The notes beneath the pieces are model-generated. The model ran no database searches. It saw only the letters and a program-made list of their open reading frames with translations, and had not been told where the DNA came from. This document shows positions 22,976-37,300 of a stretch of DNA of 64,000 nt, piece after piece. The stretch's first letter is position 1, and every line of letters starts with the position of its first letter. The DNA comes from Aradus depressus (Eukaryota > Arthropoda > Insecta > Hemiptera > Aradidae). The stretch is from NCBI GenBank assembly GCA_963662175.1, contig OY759215.1, forward strand, positions 46,455,213 through 46,519,212, written 5' to 3'. The position numbers were made by a program, and so were the translations under genes.

Positions 22976-23534
22976 AATACAGCAATTGAAAAGGAGTAAT
23001 CAATTAAATCGACAATGTTTTGGCAATCTCCATCGCATATGTTACATAACTAAGAAGTAAATGAATATTTAAAAAAACAGAAAGAAAAAGATAAATGATA
23101 ATAATTCTGATATATATTTTTAATTTCACAATCTTCAAACAAATAATTTATTAAAATTAATAACTAACATTTTTACTATATTTACAAAAATACTCAATCA
23201 TTATAAAATATTTACAAGCATCATTAAATTAATGTATTAATACAAAATACATTAAATTTATAATTTTTATTATTATAATCCAAATCTGAGGATAGCTTAA
23301 TAAATATAACAATTACATCCAAGTAACATTAAATACAATAATGAAAAAACAATGGAAGCTAATATTTAAATATCTCCCAATATCAGTTGTAAATGTTTGC
23401 TCCTTCTGCAATAAATGACTAATACAATCTAAATTATTAAAATTTCAGTTTTAAAATCGAATAAAACAGTTAAACAAGTTTGGTTAGTGTCTTCAGACTT
23501 CATAGAATGAGTCCATTAAATATGTAGGGGGAGA

Positions 23535-23551
23535 GGGGGGGGGGGGGGGGG
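23535..23551. repeat. Poly-G tract (17 G)
   Basis: G run preceded by GGGGGAGA; possibly within the MED14 3' UTR on the opposite strand. Confidence 0.9.
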
Positions 23552-25338
23552 CTCGTTAATTTCTACAATAAATTTTAAAAAAATACTACAATTCAAAAGT
23601 ATTTCTTGAAAATTTTACATTTTTGAGATATGAGGTTATGCTACTTTACAATCAATAAATTATATCTTATTCTAAGAAAAGTAATACGTATGATCTAGTG
23701 TATCATTATAATTTCAATATATTCATGTTCCACCTGATTACTTAAGCTAAGGTAAGCCGAGAAAATGGCTTCCTTCGAAGTTCAACATTGCTAGTGTTCA
23801 AAAGTTCTTTTTTTGTCAAGCATTAAGAACATTTTTGATAATGTAGGATGTTTAAGGTACCCCCAGGGTCTTATTATATTAAAAAATGTAAAACCACCAT
23901 ATTTTGTTAGTGGCCGGTCGCACTTTTTGTGTTCTTGGAAAAATTCAAAATGTTTTAATAATACATTTCGACCACTCAAAAAAAAAAATCAAACTGTGAT
24001 CGAACATCTGGTATCAACCGAGCAAAAATATATAATTTCTGAACACTAGCCAATATGAGAAACGAAATTCGAAGTAATTTTTTTTTTACTCACTCTAATA
24101 TAGGTAGGTATGTATAAAAATAAGTGATTCCAGAGGTACCCCAAGTTTTCCACCCATGTCTAATATTTGAATAAGGAATCATAATTGAAATAGCTAATTG
24201 TAAGTGAATCTTAACTTTGCATTTACAATTAAATTTTAAGATATCGTAATAATTAACACATTTCAAACAATTATAATATCCCCTGTACTATAATTACATT
24301 TAACAAAAAGAGACGAAAATATTTAATGGAAATAATGGAAGTAAATTAAAGAGAAACTAAATTGTAATAATGTTTTTAAAGGTTACATCAACTACAAAAA
24401 AATATCTACACTTAGCAAAATACTATTCATATTTCAGAATGACCTTTAGTTCCCTAGATCCCAAAATTGCTTACATTTCTCTACTAAAATGAAGAATTTT
24501 TGATATGAGAAAATTTTATCATTTGAGATCAGATATTATATTCAATGTAAAAACATGAAGTTACACAAAACATACTTATCATGGCTGTTCGGTCTTCCAA
24601 ATCTTTATTTTCAAACGCAAGGAAGGTAGAATTGATTACTGTGATACAATTTTCTTGAAAAGAGAAGTTGTGTTCCCACTGTTTATTTTATAAACAGAAT
24701 CGGTCCTTCATATACTACAATGGTATCCTCTATCACTATTTCTTGGGATGTTCCGAACAACACTTGGGAATAAACAGTGGGATGGTAACTTCTTCATTTG
24801 ATGCATCTCAGCCAAAAACATTTATGATTAAAGCTAACCTTTCGTAAGGGAGAAAGTTCAATTTCAATTTTCAATTAGCTGAATTGCAAAACATTTAGGT
24901 GCTATGATATTACAAATCAACAACAGCGATTTAGCCATGTTTTCATGACGTTTTAATCATGCTTCCGATTTAATTCAAAATAAGAGTGAGACTCAGAATC
25001 AGTGCCACTAGATTACTCAGGGCATACTTGACATGGTGAGCTCAATGTGACTTCGTTTTGAAAAGGAGAATCCGATAATGTCATAGTGACATTGAGATAC
25101 ACATAGGAAATGATCGTAACAATCTCTCTCAGACCTAATAAAAAAAATAATAGTATGTTGATTTGGCATGGAGTAATACAATATTTTCAACTTTGAAATC
25201 TTGTTTTGTTAGTAAATATAATTGTTTGTAACGCAACGATCATTTGTGTAGAGTACTTAGGTCAGCAGAGTTGCGGACGTTATAAACACCATCTTTTGTG
25301 TCAGCAGTGGCTTGGTGGGCCTACTGCCAGAAGTAGGA

Positions 25339-28300
25339 TCACTGAGGCCCGCCCATGATGGGATGGGGGCCTGGGGGAGGAGGCCCCCCCATTACTGAGT
25401 ACTGGCCAGGGATGGGAGAGTGCATCATGGAGGCGGGGGACTGCATCGGCCCTGCTCCCATCATCACACCCACCGGCGAGGAGGCTACCACCTGCAACAC
25501 ACAACATCGTTACCACAGTTGTCGAGAGGATCACCTGAGGATGAATTTAGTATTGCTGGGTCGGGTCTATTACTTAATCTATGACTAAATGGCGGAGGGC
25601 TAATGAAGTAAGAATAAAGAAAGGACGTTCAATTGGAGAGGCCCTGGCTGTCCCCGTTCTCTCAACGACTCCAGTTATGTTAGCATAGTCAACGGACGGT
25701 TGGATATGGACCTCACCTCTACTTTCATATAAATTGCATAAAATAAATGTTTTTCATTTAATAAATAAAAATAAAATTAAAAAATGAACATCATATGAAA
25801 GCCCTATCCAAGAGCGAGATCACATCCAGTTTTGTGCCAATGATATATTTTGAGCTATGGTCATTTCACACGTCCACTTTTGACCTTCTTCCGTCTTATT
25901 GTAAGCTCGTATCTCGGAAACTATCGTCCCCTCCCAAACAATTAAAAATTTTACTAATGTACTCTCAACGATACATCTTATTTTCAATTAATAATAAAAA
26001 TCAGTAATGTCAAGGCACAAGTTGGTTTTGACATAAATTATGGATTTAATCGTCAAAAGAACCTTCGATTTAAACAGGGGCAACCTTTTTGCAGGTGTGG
26101 ACCGGGCCGCCAGATTACTGCATTGACCAAGCAAGGGGCCGAAGATAAAAAAAAAAAAAAAGAAAAGAAAAGAACAGAATTATGTGGATAAATTGCAACA
26201 AAATTGTCAGTTCCTTCGCGAAGCGCACAAGAGCGACTCCTGATATAAACTTCCTTTCAGGAACTAACTTTAAAGATTTTGCCCTTGAGAGGTCCAGTAA
26301 GACTATATATATATTTTATAAGTAGGGAAATATTGCGCTAGGAGTTAGTTATTGTGACTCAAACCAGGTCTTTAAATACGTCATATAGCCTACTACCAGA
26401 GCGCTCTTTCGTCGCTCTGACGGATATGAGCCCGACTAGTAGTGCGGGAGTCCTAAATTTTGCCTACTCAGGTTTAGTAGTCCTTTACGTGTGCCTGACA
26501 TCGTACAGGCTCGTGACCATCGCTTAACGTCCCATCCAAAGTAAGGCGTATTCACGTTTTCTTTACCTCCTAGATACAAAACCGGCTTCGTACCAGCGAT
26601 CTTGTTCTCAATAGGCAAGCACGTTACTTCTGTGTTACCGGTGCCCTCTGAATGACCAGGTATAATTGTTATTGTCAATAGAGTTGGTGTTACCTGAGGC
26701 TCGGAGGGGAGGATGAGATTGGCAAGGAGGTCACGGACGGCGGGGAAGAGAGAGCACTCGGCATGGAGATTGGCACAATCCATGAACCTCTTGAGGAGGA
26801 TGGAAGCAGCAGTGATGGCAGAGCCGGAGCCAGGGTCCCTCTTCTCGGCCAGCTGGGTCATGTTGGTCGAGATATCGTAGACGAGAGGGAGCACGAGACT
26901 CATGTTGTCCATGAACCCTCCCACCCTCGTCAGCTGCAACTGTTAACACAAAAAGGAAACTATTAGGATAAAACCTAAAAACACTTTGATAAACGAAGAC
27001 ATTTTCTTGGGATAACTTGCAATTTTAATAGCTGGAAAAGCCAGTTGTAATATGCAAAACAGCACAAGGGCGAGACACCACAGAAGACAGGATCCGGAGT
27101 TGACCTGACTGCACAAGTCATTGTTGTTTTCTAAGTATAAGGCCCCCAAAGCTCCCTGATGTGCATCTGTCTCCAGTCTCTCTCGATAATCGGCAATGAG
27201 CATAATTCACTGTAATATTTTAATCAAGATTCTAAGTCTGGGAAAAAGTTGACTTGTATCAAAGCAATTACTATATCTATGTTGTGTTTAGATTTTATTG
27301 ATATTGAGGATGAGCTTGCATCCCGAAACGTCTTTATAGAGGTAAACACTTTTAAATAAATTGGAAGAAAAAGAGCTGTAAATAATATAATAAAAATACA
27401 ACCTCTAGAAATCTCCTTGAACATCACAACTCGATATAAGAAATTTTAAATATATAACGAAAATATAACTCTAGTGGGGTTGTGAACAAATGGAATTGGA
27501 AATTCACATGAACAAAGTTTTAACATGAGACGATAGCTTATTAATCGAAACTTACTCTCCGAATATATTTATGGAAGTAAAGGTTCTTTAACTTATAGTT
27601 TTTAAATAAATTACTCGGAACGCTTCCAGTTAAAGAAAAATAGTAAATGCTTTAAGGATATACTTATTGTGATAGATAGCGGCCATAGTAAGTACTTACA
27701 AAGAATAGGATCTTCTGGCGACAAACGAGGACGGCGGCCATGCCTGCTGGCACTATGGGAGCGGCGGCAGGAGGAATCCTCAGACACCACTGCACAGACC
27801 ATTTCAGTTGTTGTTGTTGGATCAAGTTGGGAATCTGAAATATCCAATACATAGTTTTCCATTGTGAAAAAAAGTTCTTCTTCAACAAATGTTTGTACCG
27901 AAAGACATTCTCCAAATTTAACACACAGAATACATTGATAACATGACAAATGCCGACCGTTATTAGTAAAAATACTGAATAGGGGTTATTAATAAAATTT
28001 GTAAGTTATGGCTACAAGAAAAAATCACTTTGACCCCACATTATATGAAACATGTATAAAATAGAAGAAAATACACATAATTAGGTATTTACGTGTTAAT
28101 GGGTAGACCCAGTTTCATATCTTACAGCAACCACAATTTCGCAGATGGGTTTAAGTTTTTATTTGTTTTTTCTTACTTTATGATGTATTATTTAAAAATA
28201 ATGGATAAAATTATGCAGATATATCAACCCCAGAATAACAGTTAGTTGTCGCAAGAATCAATGTTTAATATTCATCATCAATTACATAATGGATACAGTA

Positions 28301-31300
28301 AAAAATAGCTTCGTTAATAATTTAATTTCGATCTGTTAACTGTTTAAAACTATGCATTTTTAAATTATATTTAATTGGATCATTGTTATAAAAAGTAGAG
28401 CAGCAGAATTTTATATGTAAATTCAGAGCCCTCCAAGGACAACACCTATTGATTTTCAGTCAAAGCGACCAAAGGGAAGAGTGGAATCAGGGGGAGACTT
28501 TACACAAAAAGCCTAATAACTGCCGTTGCGATGAATGCATTGACAAAAAATTTCATATATAAATTCAAAAGCACATAAATGACAGCTATTAATTATCAGC
28601 TGTATCGGCCGATGGAAGAGGGGACTCAACTCAAAACCCGCAATAACTGCCGACGTAATGAATGTATCAAAATAAAATTTAGTCTAAGATACATAGACCC
28701 TACGTAAGTCGACTACATATTTTTAGGCCCAACGGTCGATAGGTATTAGTGGGAAAACGTAATTGATTAATTCGTGCAGGGGTACATTGCTGGTATCGCC
28801 GGCTTTTTTTTATTTTAATTTTAATAATTATAACGACATACATGTATATTCTTCAAGTTCTGTTCGCTAATGAAATAACTGAAAATAATATTCTATTACT
28901 CCTTCAACGCTGTCAATGATAACTTACTAGACAACAGACCAATGATGAAATTCCAAAGAACAATAAATAATTAGTTCATACAGAAAAATGTGTTTTTTTT
29001 TATACTACCTGATGTTTTAGAATGTCTATCATCCGCAATCTATTTCTAAAACTATTAAAAAACAAAATGAACCAAACTTACAAGTTCTAGTTTCATGATT
29101 TGAATGAAATCTTTCAGAACATTTGTTGGGACGTTCAACATCCTTCCGAAGCCTGAGAGAGCGTTCGGTTTATATGGAGGAGCTGCTGCTTTCGTTTCAA
29201 AAAAATTCTCCAAAATCTGTGGACAAAGGGTAATCATTTATATGTTAGAAACAGTTTGAACTTTTTTATGTATTTGTGAATTGTTTATTCTGAAAAGTTA
29301 TTTAATACTGCTAACTTGATGATTCTGGCAAGTGAACTAAAACTCTCTTTAGTTGGTTCGACTCACGGTAGTAGCCCATACACTGAGAGAAACCTTTCTT
29401 TCCAAAAAGGGTAGCAATTTGTAGAGTACAAGCCCTGCGATCAGGGCGATTTGGCCTGAGGGTAAAACTCTCCTAGCATCAGCTTTCAGACCATTAACCT
29501 CTAGGAAACCTTATGCTGTTCCCAGTTCCAGTCGGGACATCTCTTGGACTACTTGCTGGCAGGGAGGGGGGGGATTTAGCCCCTGGTCTATCACCTTAGA
29601 ACCCCTATCCACGCTCCGCAACCTGGGGACCCGTCTGTGCCGTAAGTTGGGAGGCGTAACTTAACGACGTACATTCGATATGGCAGTCTATTGGACAGTC
29701 ATACCCGCTCGAACTCGCACAAGGAACTTCCTCAAATTTTCAATTAAAAAAATTATTTATTTTTCAAAGAAAAACTCGTTCTGAGGCTTCTTGCAAATCT
29801 CTTCGATCAACAATCCCTCCCCTTTAATTAATAATAATTAAAGATAGATTGAATACATTAAGGAAGTAGTAGAGTCGATTTTTGCGCTAGAAAAGAGCAG
29901 CAACTCATAGAGAGCGCCCTAATCGGGAGTATAACTTGCGACGTTAAAGCAAACAACAAAAAATAGAACGAAATGGACGCAGAAAACGCAAGAACTTGAC
30001 TTTCATGTCTGAAACCCAGACTAAAAGCTAGGTTTACAGACCGTTATAAATTTTTAATTCGCCTAAAAATCCTTAATTGACAAACGAAACAAAAAATTGT
30101 CTACTAACTGAAAAATCTTTGCTTTGTGAAATTCTATTTTTAAAAAAAGTTGTATGATTAGCATAATAAATTAAGTTAGGAACGGTAACTGAAGATTGTG
30201 GTTGAAAAACTTTGCATGGTACATTTTTTTAGTCATGTAAAAATGACTTCCTATTTAAGTTACATGTTTTGAACGACGTAAACTGTACCTCTGATTTCTT
30301 GAAAAAGGCACATTCCTGGTTCAAACCGAAACCAGTGCATCATAATATCACGTCGACTATTTAAAAAAAAAAAAGCAACGCTGCCACACTCTTTAATTTG
30401 TGAAGGCAAACGCGAAAACTTGATTAATTTTTTATATTCTAATTGGATAACCAAAACAGAATGGGTGACCTGTAGTTCTTCCAGAGTCCAGGTCTCCTTG
30501 TGTTCTGGAAGGGAGGAGATGCTGATGTGGAGGCTTTCCAGATGTTGAGGGTTCAGACAGACACGGCACTGGAGTGTCTCCACCTTGAAGTGGACCACGC
30601 CTGGCTCTGTCGTCGTGATACTCGTCAGCTGAAATGTACCGTGTAACAAATTAAGCAATGCCAATAATGAAGAAGTTAAGAAGTCCACAGGGACAGTAAA
30701 ACATGATGTGAGATATCCATATATTTCATTACACAGTTGGACATTAATTAATTTTTTCATTGAATTAAAATTTCATTTAACAAAAAAATGAAAAAATTAA
30801 TTGTACAATTGAATAATACCCAACTGATTTAGTTGTTAGTTGGCATTTAATCGCTTAATCGGCCAAAGGGAAGTGGGAGGCTTAACACAAAAACTCTAAT
30901 ATGTAATGTTGGGTTGAATGAAATTTCATATGTAAATTCTAACACTCATAAGGACGACACCTATTATTTTTCTGCGGAATCGTTCGAATGAAAGGGGGGG
31001 ATTAGAGGAGGGAGCTCGACTCAAAAGCCTTAATAACTGCTGATGTAATGAATACATGTACAGAAAATTTAGTATGATGAGAATTCAGAAGGCCCTATGT
31101 AAGTCAACAACAGCCCAAATGGTCGATTAGTTATGGAGGGAGAACAAAAACGTAATTAATTTGTGCTGCGCTGCACTGCTGTAGATTCACCGACGACTTT
31201 TTTTAATTGCTACAATGGCAATTAATATAAAATGAAAACTTGGAGGTTTGAAGAATAAACACAAGTTCTATTTGGTATGTACTTTCAAACGGAAAGGAAA

Positions 31301-34300
31301 CACGATTCCAGAGGAAGTCATCTGAACACCCTTCCCCCTCCACAACCTCCAATTATAATAATTATTATTGATTATTGATATTGACTTCTCATCCATCTTG
31401 ATTGACTTCTCCTTTGCCTGATAATTATCAGGCAAAGGAGAAGAAGGGTCTTTTATTTTTTAATTTTTTAATTAAAGAAGTCTAATTATTTTTAGTTTAA
31501 TGATTATAGAAAATAAAATGTATTTTACTTTTACAATGTTTTTATCTAGTTGTATTTCTATTTTGATAATTCTTCAGTGATTTCATTTATTATTTATGAT
31601 ATATTTTTACATTCTTCAGAATAAATCTAATATATACATTTTTTCTTTGTTGCTGGAATCTTTATACAGTAATATACATAATAGCAAATGAGGAGTTTGG
31701 AGCCAGAGCGGACCAACTGGTGGAAACTGAACAGGAAGAAAATGGCAATTGAAAATTGAGTACATTTTGTTTATCTCCATAAATGGGCCCCAAATATTTA
31801 TTTATATTTGAAATTTTAGAATAGTATTGGATGAGTGATCCCTTCTTGTGTTCTATAAAGTTTTTGAAGGCCGTATGATCCATTGTGACTTTGAAAATAT
31901 ATGCACAAAATAATTGTGGACTAAACTTAAAGTGCTGCTATCTATCACTGAAGTGAAGAAACTAAGTGATCCACACTGGTTTTGAAAAAGGGAACCTATG
32001 CCAACATCAGGATGGTAATAACTCATTTTCCGAAAAATTGTGGGTTGGTCCGCTCTGGCTCCAAACTCCTCAAATATGGGGACGTATACACGGATAAATA
32101 TCAATGCCACATGATGGGAGAAGTCAAAAATATTTTAATATCACACCACTTAGAAGTATGGATGTCACCTCCAATTGAGACGGCGTGGAGGGTTGTTTGG
32201 ATGGAATTCAGGATAGGTCTTGTGCAAATGAGTTAGGATGGGATAAAAATTTGTTGTGAAAGGATAAGAATCGTGATTGGATTAATTCCTGGATGGTGGG
32301 GATACTTATATCTTCGTGGAGAAATTTGATGGATAGAAGGGGATTATTTTTAGTTCTGTGATCATAATAAATTATATTTATTTGACTTTCAGGATGTTTG
32401 TTAACTAGTTGTCCTTCTCATTTGTTACTTCTTCAGGGATTTCATTTATTTATAAAATTTTTTTTGAAATTCAATTGATTATAATATAATTGCAATTATT
32501 TGCATTTGACTAATAAACAATTAAAATTAAACTAAGATCTACTTACACACTCCTCGCTCTGAATGAACCGTTGGAGCTGGCGCCGCATGTAGACACACCC
32601 CAAGAACCGTTCTAGAGGAGCCAACTCGGGTCCTGGCAGCCCTTGAGGATGAGGAGAGGGCGTACAGAGCATGTCCAGAGCTTCGTGGGATATGAGGGTG
32701 GGCACTGCTCCAGCCCACGACCGTGGAGGCAACACTCGCTGCACCCCACCTACAACAAGTTAGTGTACTTGTCAGGGACAGTACAATTTTGCACTCGTGT
32801 GTCTACATACTGGAAAAACGAGGGCGCCGGTAGCTCCGTGGCATGCGCGCTTGTCTTCTGAGCTCAAGATAGTGGGTATGTAATATTATAACAAATACTT
32901 TTTACAGTATCATTTTTGTAAATATATAATAAATATGTTTATTTTATCTGGGAGGTAAAATAAACTTAAGCATGCCGTCCTTCAGATGGGACGTTAAGCG
33001 ATGGTCCCGAGCCTGTACGATGTCAGGTATTCGTTAAAGACCCCTACCCTGGGTGAAAAAAAATTTAAGGTAGGCAAAATTTAGGACTCCCTCAGTAGAG
33101 TCGGGCTCATGTCCACCAGAGTGACGAAAGAGCGCTCTGGTAGTAGGCGATATGACCTCGTAGTTAAAGCCCGGACATGAGTCAGAAAACCTAACCTAAC
33201 CTAGTGGAAAAACAGATAAAAAGAAAAAAAAATCAAAGGGACAGTGCAACTATGCCTGAAGTAACTATTACCACTATTTCATGGCAATATCTCTCATGTT
33301 GTACGTAATTACAGTATTCAGCGAAGGTCAGTTGACGTAGAACTTTGATTTATTTTTCAGATATATAATTTTTTAGATATAAAACGAAAGAAATACTTTG
33401 TTTATCTAATTGCAACTAATCCTATATACAATTTAGATTCATTTTATTTTTGGCCTTAAGACTAATTGTAGTCCTATAAAGCCGGAGCAAGTATGTTTGG
33501 GTTAGGAGGGCCAGGGGGACCAGACAGCGACTCCCGGGATACCAAGAGATCAGGGATGCCCCCACCGCACCACTCTCTCTCTTTTTAGCCCCTCAATTTG
33601 GGTAATACAATTATTTTCAGCCTTCAAGATCCCTCTACGGAGAAACTCAGCTTAACTTGGAGTGCGCGCACTGACTTTGCTGCACAAGAATCAAAAATAT
33701 AAAACTCAACATTGAATTTCTGATCGATTACATAATTCCTCTGTACTTCATAAAGCTGGGGAAGTAAAATAATTGTTGGATTCACTGCAAATAACATACG
33801 TTCTTTTTGTGTGTATTAAAAAAATTATTTGGATAGTAAAAACAAAGTCGCAACCCTGGTCTCAGTTAACTGTTCATCGGAGCTTATTATCAATAGAAGT
33901 AGATACTATTATCATTACTAGTGTTGGTTTGTGATATGAGAAGTAAGAGATGTACCTTCGCGCGAAATTTAGCTCAACTTTCTAAGATTACTATATCAAA
34001 GGGTTAAGGGTGGAGGGTTGAAACTTGTTCTGTTATAAATGGGACTCTATAAGCTATCTAATGATGTATTACATATTAATTTACGATTTTTTCGCATTTG
34101 AGGTTTTCACAACTTTTCTAGAGTCAAAGAAAAGTATTCCTAGCGTCGGAAGCGAGAATAAACAGTTAAAGGAAAAATTGATAAAATGCTCTTCATTCAT
34201 TATTCATGGTCATGACTAATGAATAAATGTTTTTTTTTTTTTTTTTTCATATTCCCCTTAACTGAATTAATTAATTCCAGCACTCTGGATTAATTCTTTT

Positions 34301-37300
34301 CAACCCTTGAGAACTGATGCAATTTGCTCGAAGTCAACAATGATATGAAGTTGCATTACAAAATATCTGGAATCTAACCAGATTTAGGATCGGTGGGACT
34401 GTGCATAGCAGGATGAGTGGCCTGCCTGGGGGACGGCCGTGGTAGACCAGGGGACCCAGGCCAGTTGGAGGCTCCTGGAGAGGCCATCCCCTGGTTTGAA
34501 GGGAAGGGGCTTCCGTCTGTGTGCCCTCCTGCAAACAAAATATACTTAGATAGTATTATTACATTATTATTTATTTATTTTCTACAATAAACATAATATT
34601 GTTCGTAAAGGGTGATTAAATAGCAGTGATGATAAGCTGCAAATATTTGACTAACATTTGGACACCAAAAGAAAAAAGTATGGACTTCTCTTTTAAGGAC
34701 TTTAAATTTTTTAATTATGTGCGTAAGTTAAATTAAATGTGTTTATTCATTTGCTCATTCTTCAGTCTTGTTCTTAAATATTTGAATTAAATTGTGTAAG
34801 TTAAAAGCGGGCTAATTTCTTAATTTTCAATTCATTCATTGTATGTTTCAAATTTCTTCGAACATAATTGCAACATTTTTAGATATTTATTGTTTTGATA
34901 ATAGATAATATGTTACATCAATCCCGCCCGTTCTTTCCTCCACCAAGACTCATCTTCACACTCAGTTGAATGCTGGAGAATGCTCATTACGGTAAAAAAA
35001 AAGCAATACAGTGATTGTGAGCTACTTTTATTTCCATCAAGGCTTTCCAATTACACGTACGAACACGTAAAAACAAAGCGGTTTTCCGAGGCAAGTTGGA
35101 AGTGTACAGTTCGTAAAATAGTGAGCTCACTGAACTGCCCTCCTCCTCAACTGCAAGGTACTGACAAATCACTGCCCTCAGCTACTGCACAGTATATCTT
35201 TACAATGAATGTTTATATAAGCAATTGTTGAGACTGATGCGTTAGTAGAAAAATAAAGTTAAAAAAAGAAAACGAAAGTTCCATTAAACTCACCGTGTGA
35301 CATGAGGGTGGCAGCCGCGGGTGAATGGCCCAGAGGGCCTGGGCTGGATATGGGCATGGGGGAGGGGGCATGGAGGGCTGAGGGAGAGTTGGCGAGGAAG
35401 GCGGACCCAGGGGAGGGGTGGGGCAGCATGGAGGGGGAAGGGTTGATGTTGGGAGGGAGAGAGGGGGGAGAGGCCAAGTTGAAGGAGGTGGCCGGAGAGG
35501 AGCCGAAACTCTGGTGCTGCGGAGCCTGCACACACAGATATACATATATAAAATAAAATGAAGTAATAAATATACTTAGAATAGAATGAGACGATAAATA
35601 ACAATCCAGAAAGTATCAGCAGCTTGCACATTCGTGAAAAACACATGAACGGATCTGGTTAATGGGTGATCTTATGGAAGCGCTTCAAAACAAAACTCGC
35701 CTTCTGCACTCATATCAAATAAAAATGACGCATACCATTACTATACTGATGCAGACATCTGCCTCATGAGGCCCTTAAAAATATTCCTATGCACTAGAAA
35801 TTAAAATATGAAGGTCAACTTTTAAAACAAAATTGACTTCTTAATGATTTATTACAGTGATAGGTTTTTGAACGGGTTCTGGTGCGGGTCCACGAGGTAT
35901 GCCGCTCGAAAAGAAACCAACAACTATAAGACCTTTGCGAAGAGGCATAAAATGGCTCAGAGGGTTGGGAGAGCTCCCAACCTCCACCTCTCCCAATAGA
36001 TCCAGCTTCAAAGATGGATATGCTGTTCTGTACGGGACGGAGAGAGATCCCGACATACCGTGTATTTACGTTGTCTCTTACCATCCCACAATACTTTAAA
36101 TAAACTACTACTGCAGTAACGCGTTTCTTTATAAGAACGCCGGACAGAGTCATAACCAGAGGAAGACCACAAGTGAGATGTGAGAATAGAATACTACGGA
36201 GGCAGACTTGCGACGCGCCGAGATCACCCTGACTACCATACCGGACAGCGTCCCGAAAGTTACCAATGGAACAGGCCATGGCCATCAGCATCTGTTATGT
36301 AGCTTTGGCAGAGTAGAGAAGAACTGAATTTTGCCAGTAGCCCGAGGATATCCTACCAGGAATGTTTCAAGATAGATGCTGAGATACCTGAGATATGTTG
36401 GTTGGGTGAGGACTGGCCGGGGTGTGGGGATTACTGGGCGGAGTGAGGGGTGGATGGAACCTGAGGCCCTCCCTGGCTGGGCTTTGAGGCCCGGTCCGCA
36501 CCACCCCCAGGAAGCCTCCGCCGCCCCCCTCCCCTGTCTCTAGGGCCACCGGACTCGGCGGATTGTCGTCCTCACTCTGCGAACGGCGGCGGTACATCAC
36601 TGTCTCGTCAACGTACTTGCTCAGGAACGCCTGCAAATAACAAATATTTCAAAACAACGTTATGAGATGGTCTTCAGTATTAAGAAGTTTCGTTAAACTG
36701 GGGCAGAATATAATAAAGAAGTATAGCGCAGACCTTGAGTCCAGGGGTAGGAGTGAACTCGTTGAGGACGGAGGCTCGATCGAAGCGAGAGTAGGCAGCG
36801 TCACGAATAGAGACGAGGCCGCCCCCTCGGAGTCGCACCTCCAGGCAGTAGAGCCCTAGGTAGGCCACCCGGACCACGGAGGTAGACTCGGCGATCACTG
36901 TGAATGTCAGCACAGGTACCTGAGGTCTCTGGAACAGTACAACACCTACATTACCATAACGCACAAGCAACGTTTTTTCTCTGTTATTGTTATAAACACT
37001 TTAATAAAGAAGTAATTTATTAATATTTATTTCCGTTTAACATTAGCATGGCAACAGGAGAAGTGATATTATTTGTATATGAAGATGTCTTAAAAATTAC
37101 ATACATCAACAGTTATAAGATTTTAGTAAACAAACACATATGAGATAAATAATAACAGGTAGGTCCATATTTAAATTAGCAAAGATATAACTAATATTTG
37201 TGATCAAGTCATTGTCAGGATCATAAGTAAAATGTTCAATTTTGTTACATCATTTTTGGAAAAATTGTTTTCAAGGATCCTAAGAAATGGATTTGTTGTT

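Larger units (their letters stand above)
18570..25338. other. Intergenic region between the SYCP2-like start and the MED14 stop
   Basis: About 6.8 kb with no host gene that I can support. It holds a poly-G tract (19399-19421), SINE pieces (20875-21104, 22678-22762), a Helitron-like element (21249-22040) and copies of a CTGAAGAAGG repeat (22495-22585, 22880-22975). From about 23.0 to 25.3 kb the sequence is AT-rich, unique-looking and free of recognisable repeats; it may be MED14 3' UTR, with a possible poly(A) signal on the minus strand near 23150. Promoter elements for the SYCP2-like gene would lie just right of 18,570 but none is obvious. Confidence 0.6.

Noticed and set aside
25355..25588. 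77-codon plus-strand frame
   Set aside because: It is the complement of the last MED14 exon.
27611..27949. 112-codon minus-strand frame overlapping the MED14 exon at 27834-27700
   Set aside because: Different frame from the MED14 reading that matches the family ([18 protein letters not shown]); it is a shadow frame.
35302..35556. 84-codon plus-strand frame rich in Gly, Glu and Met
   Set aside because: It is the complement of the proline-rich MED14 exon at 35525-35294.
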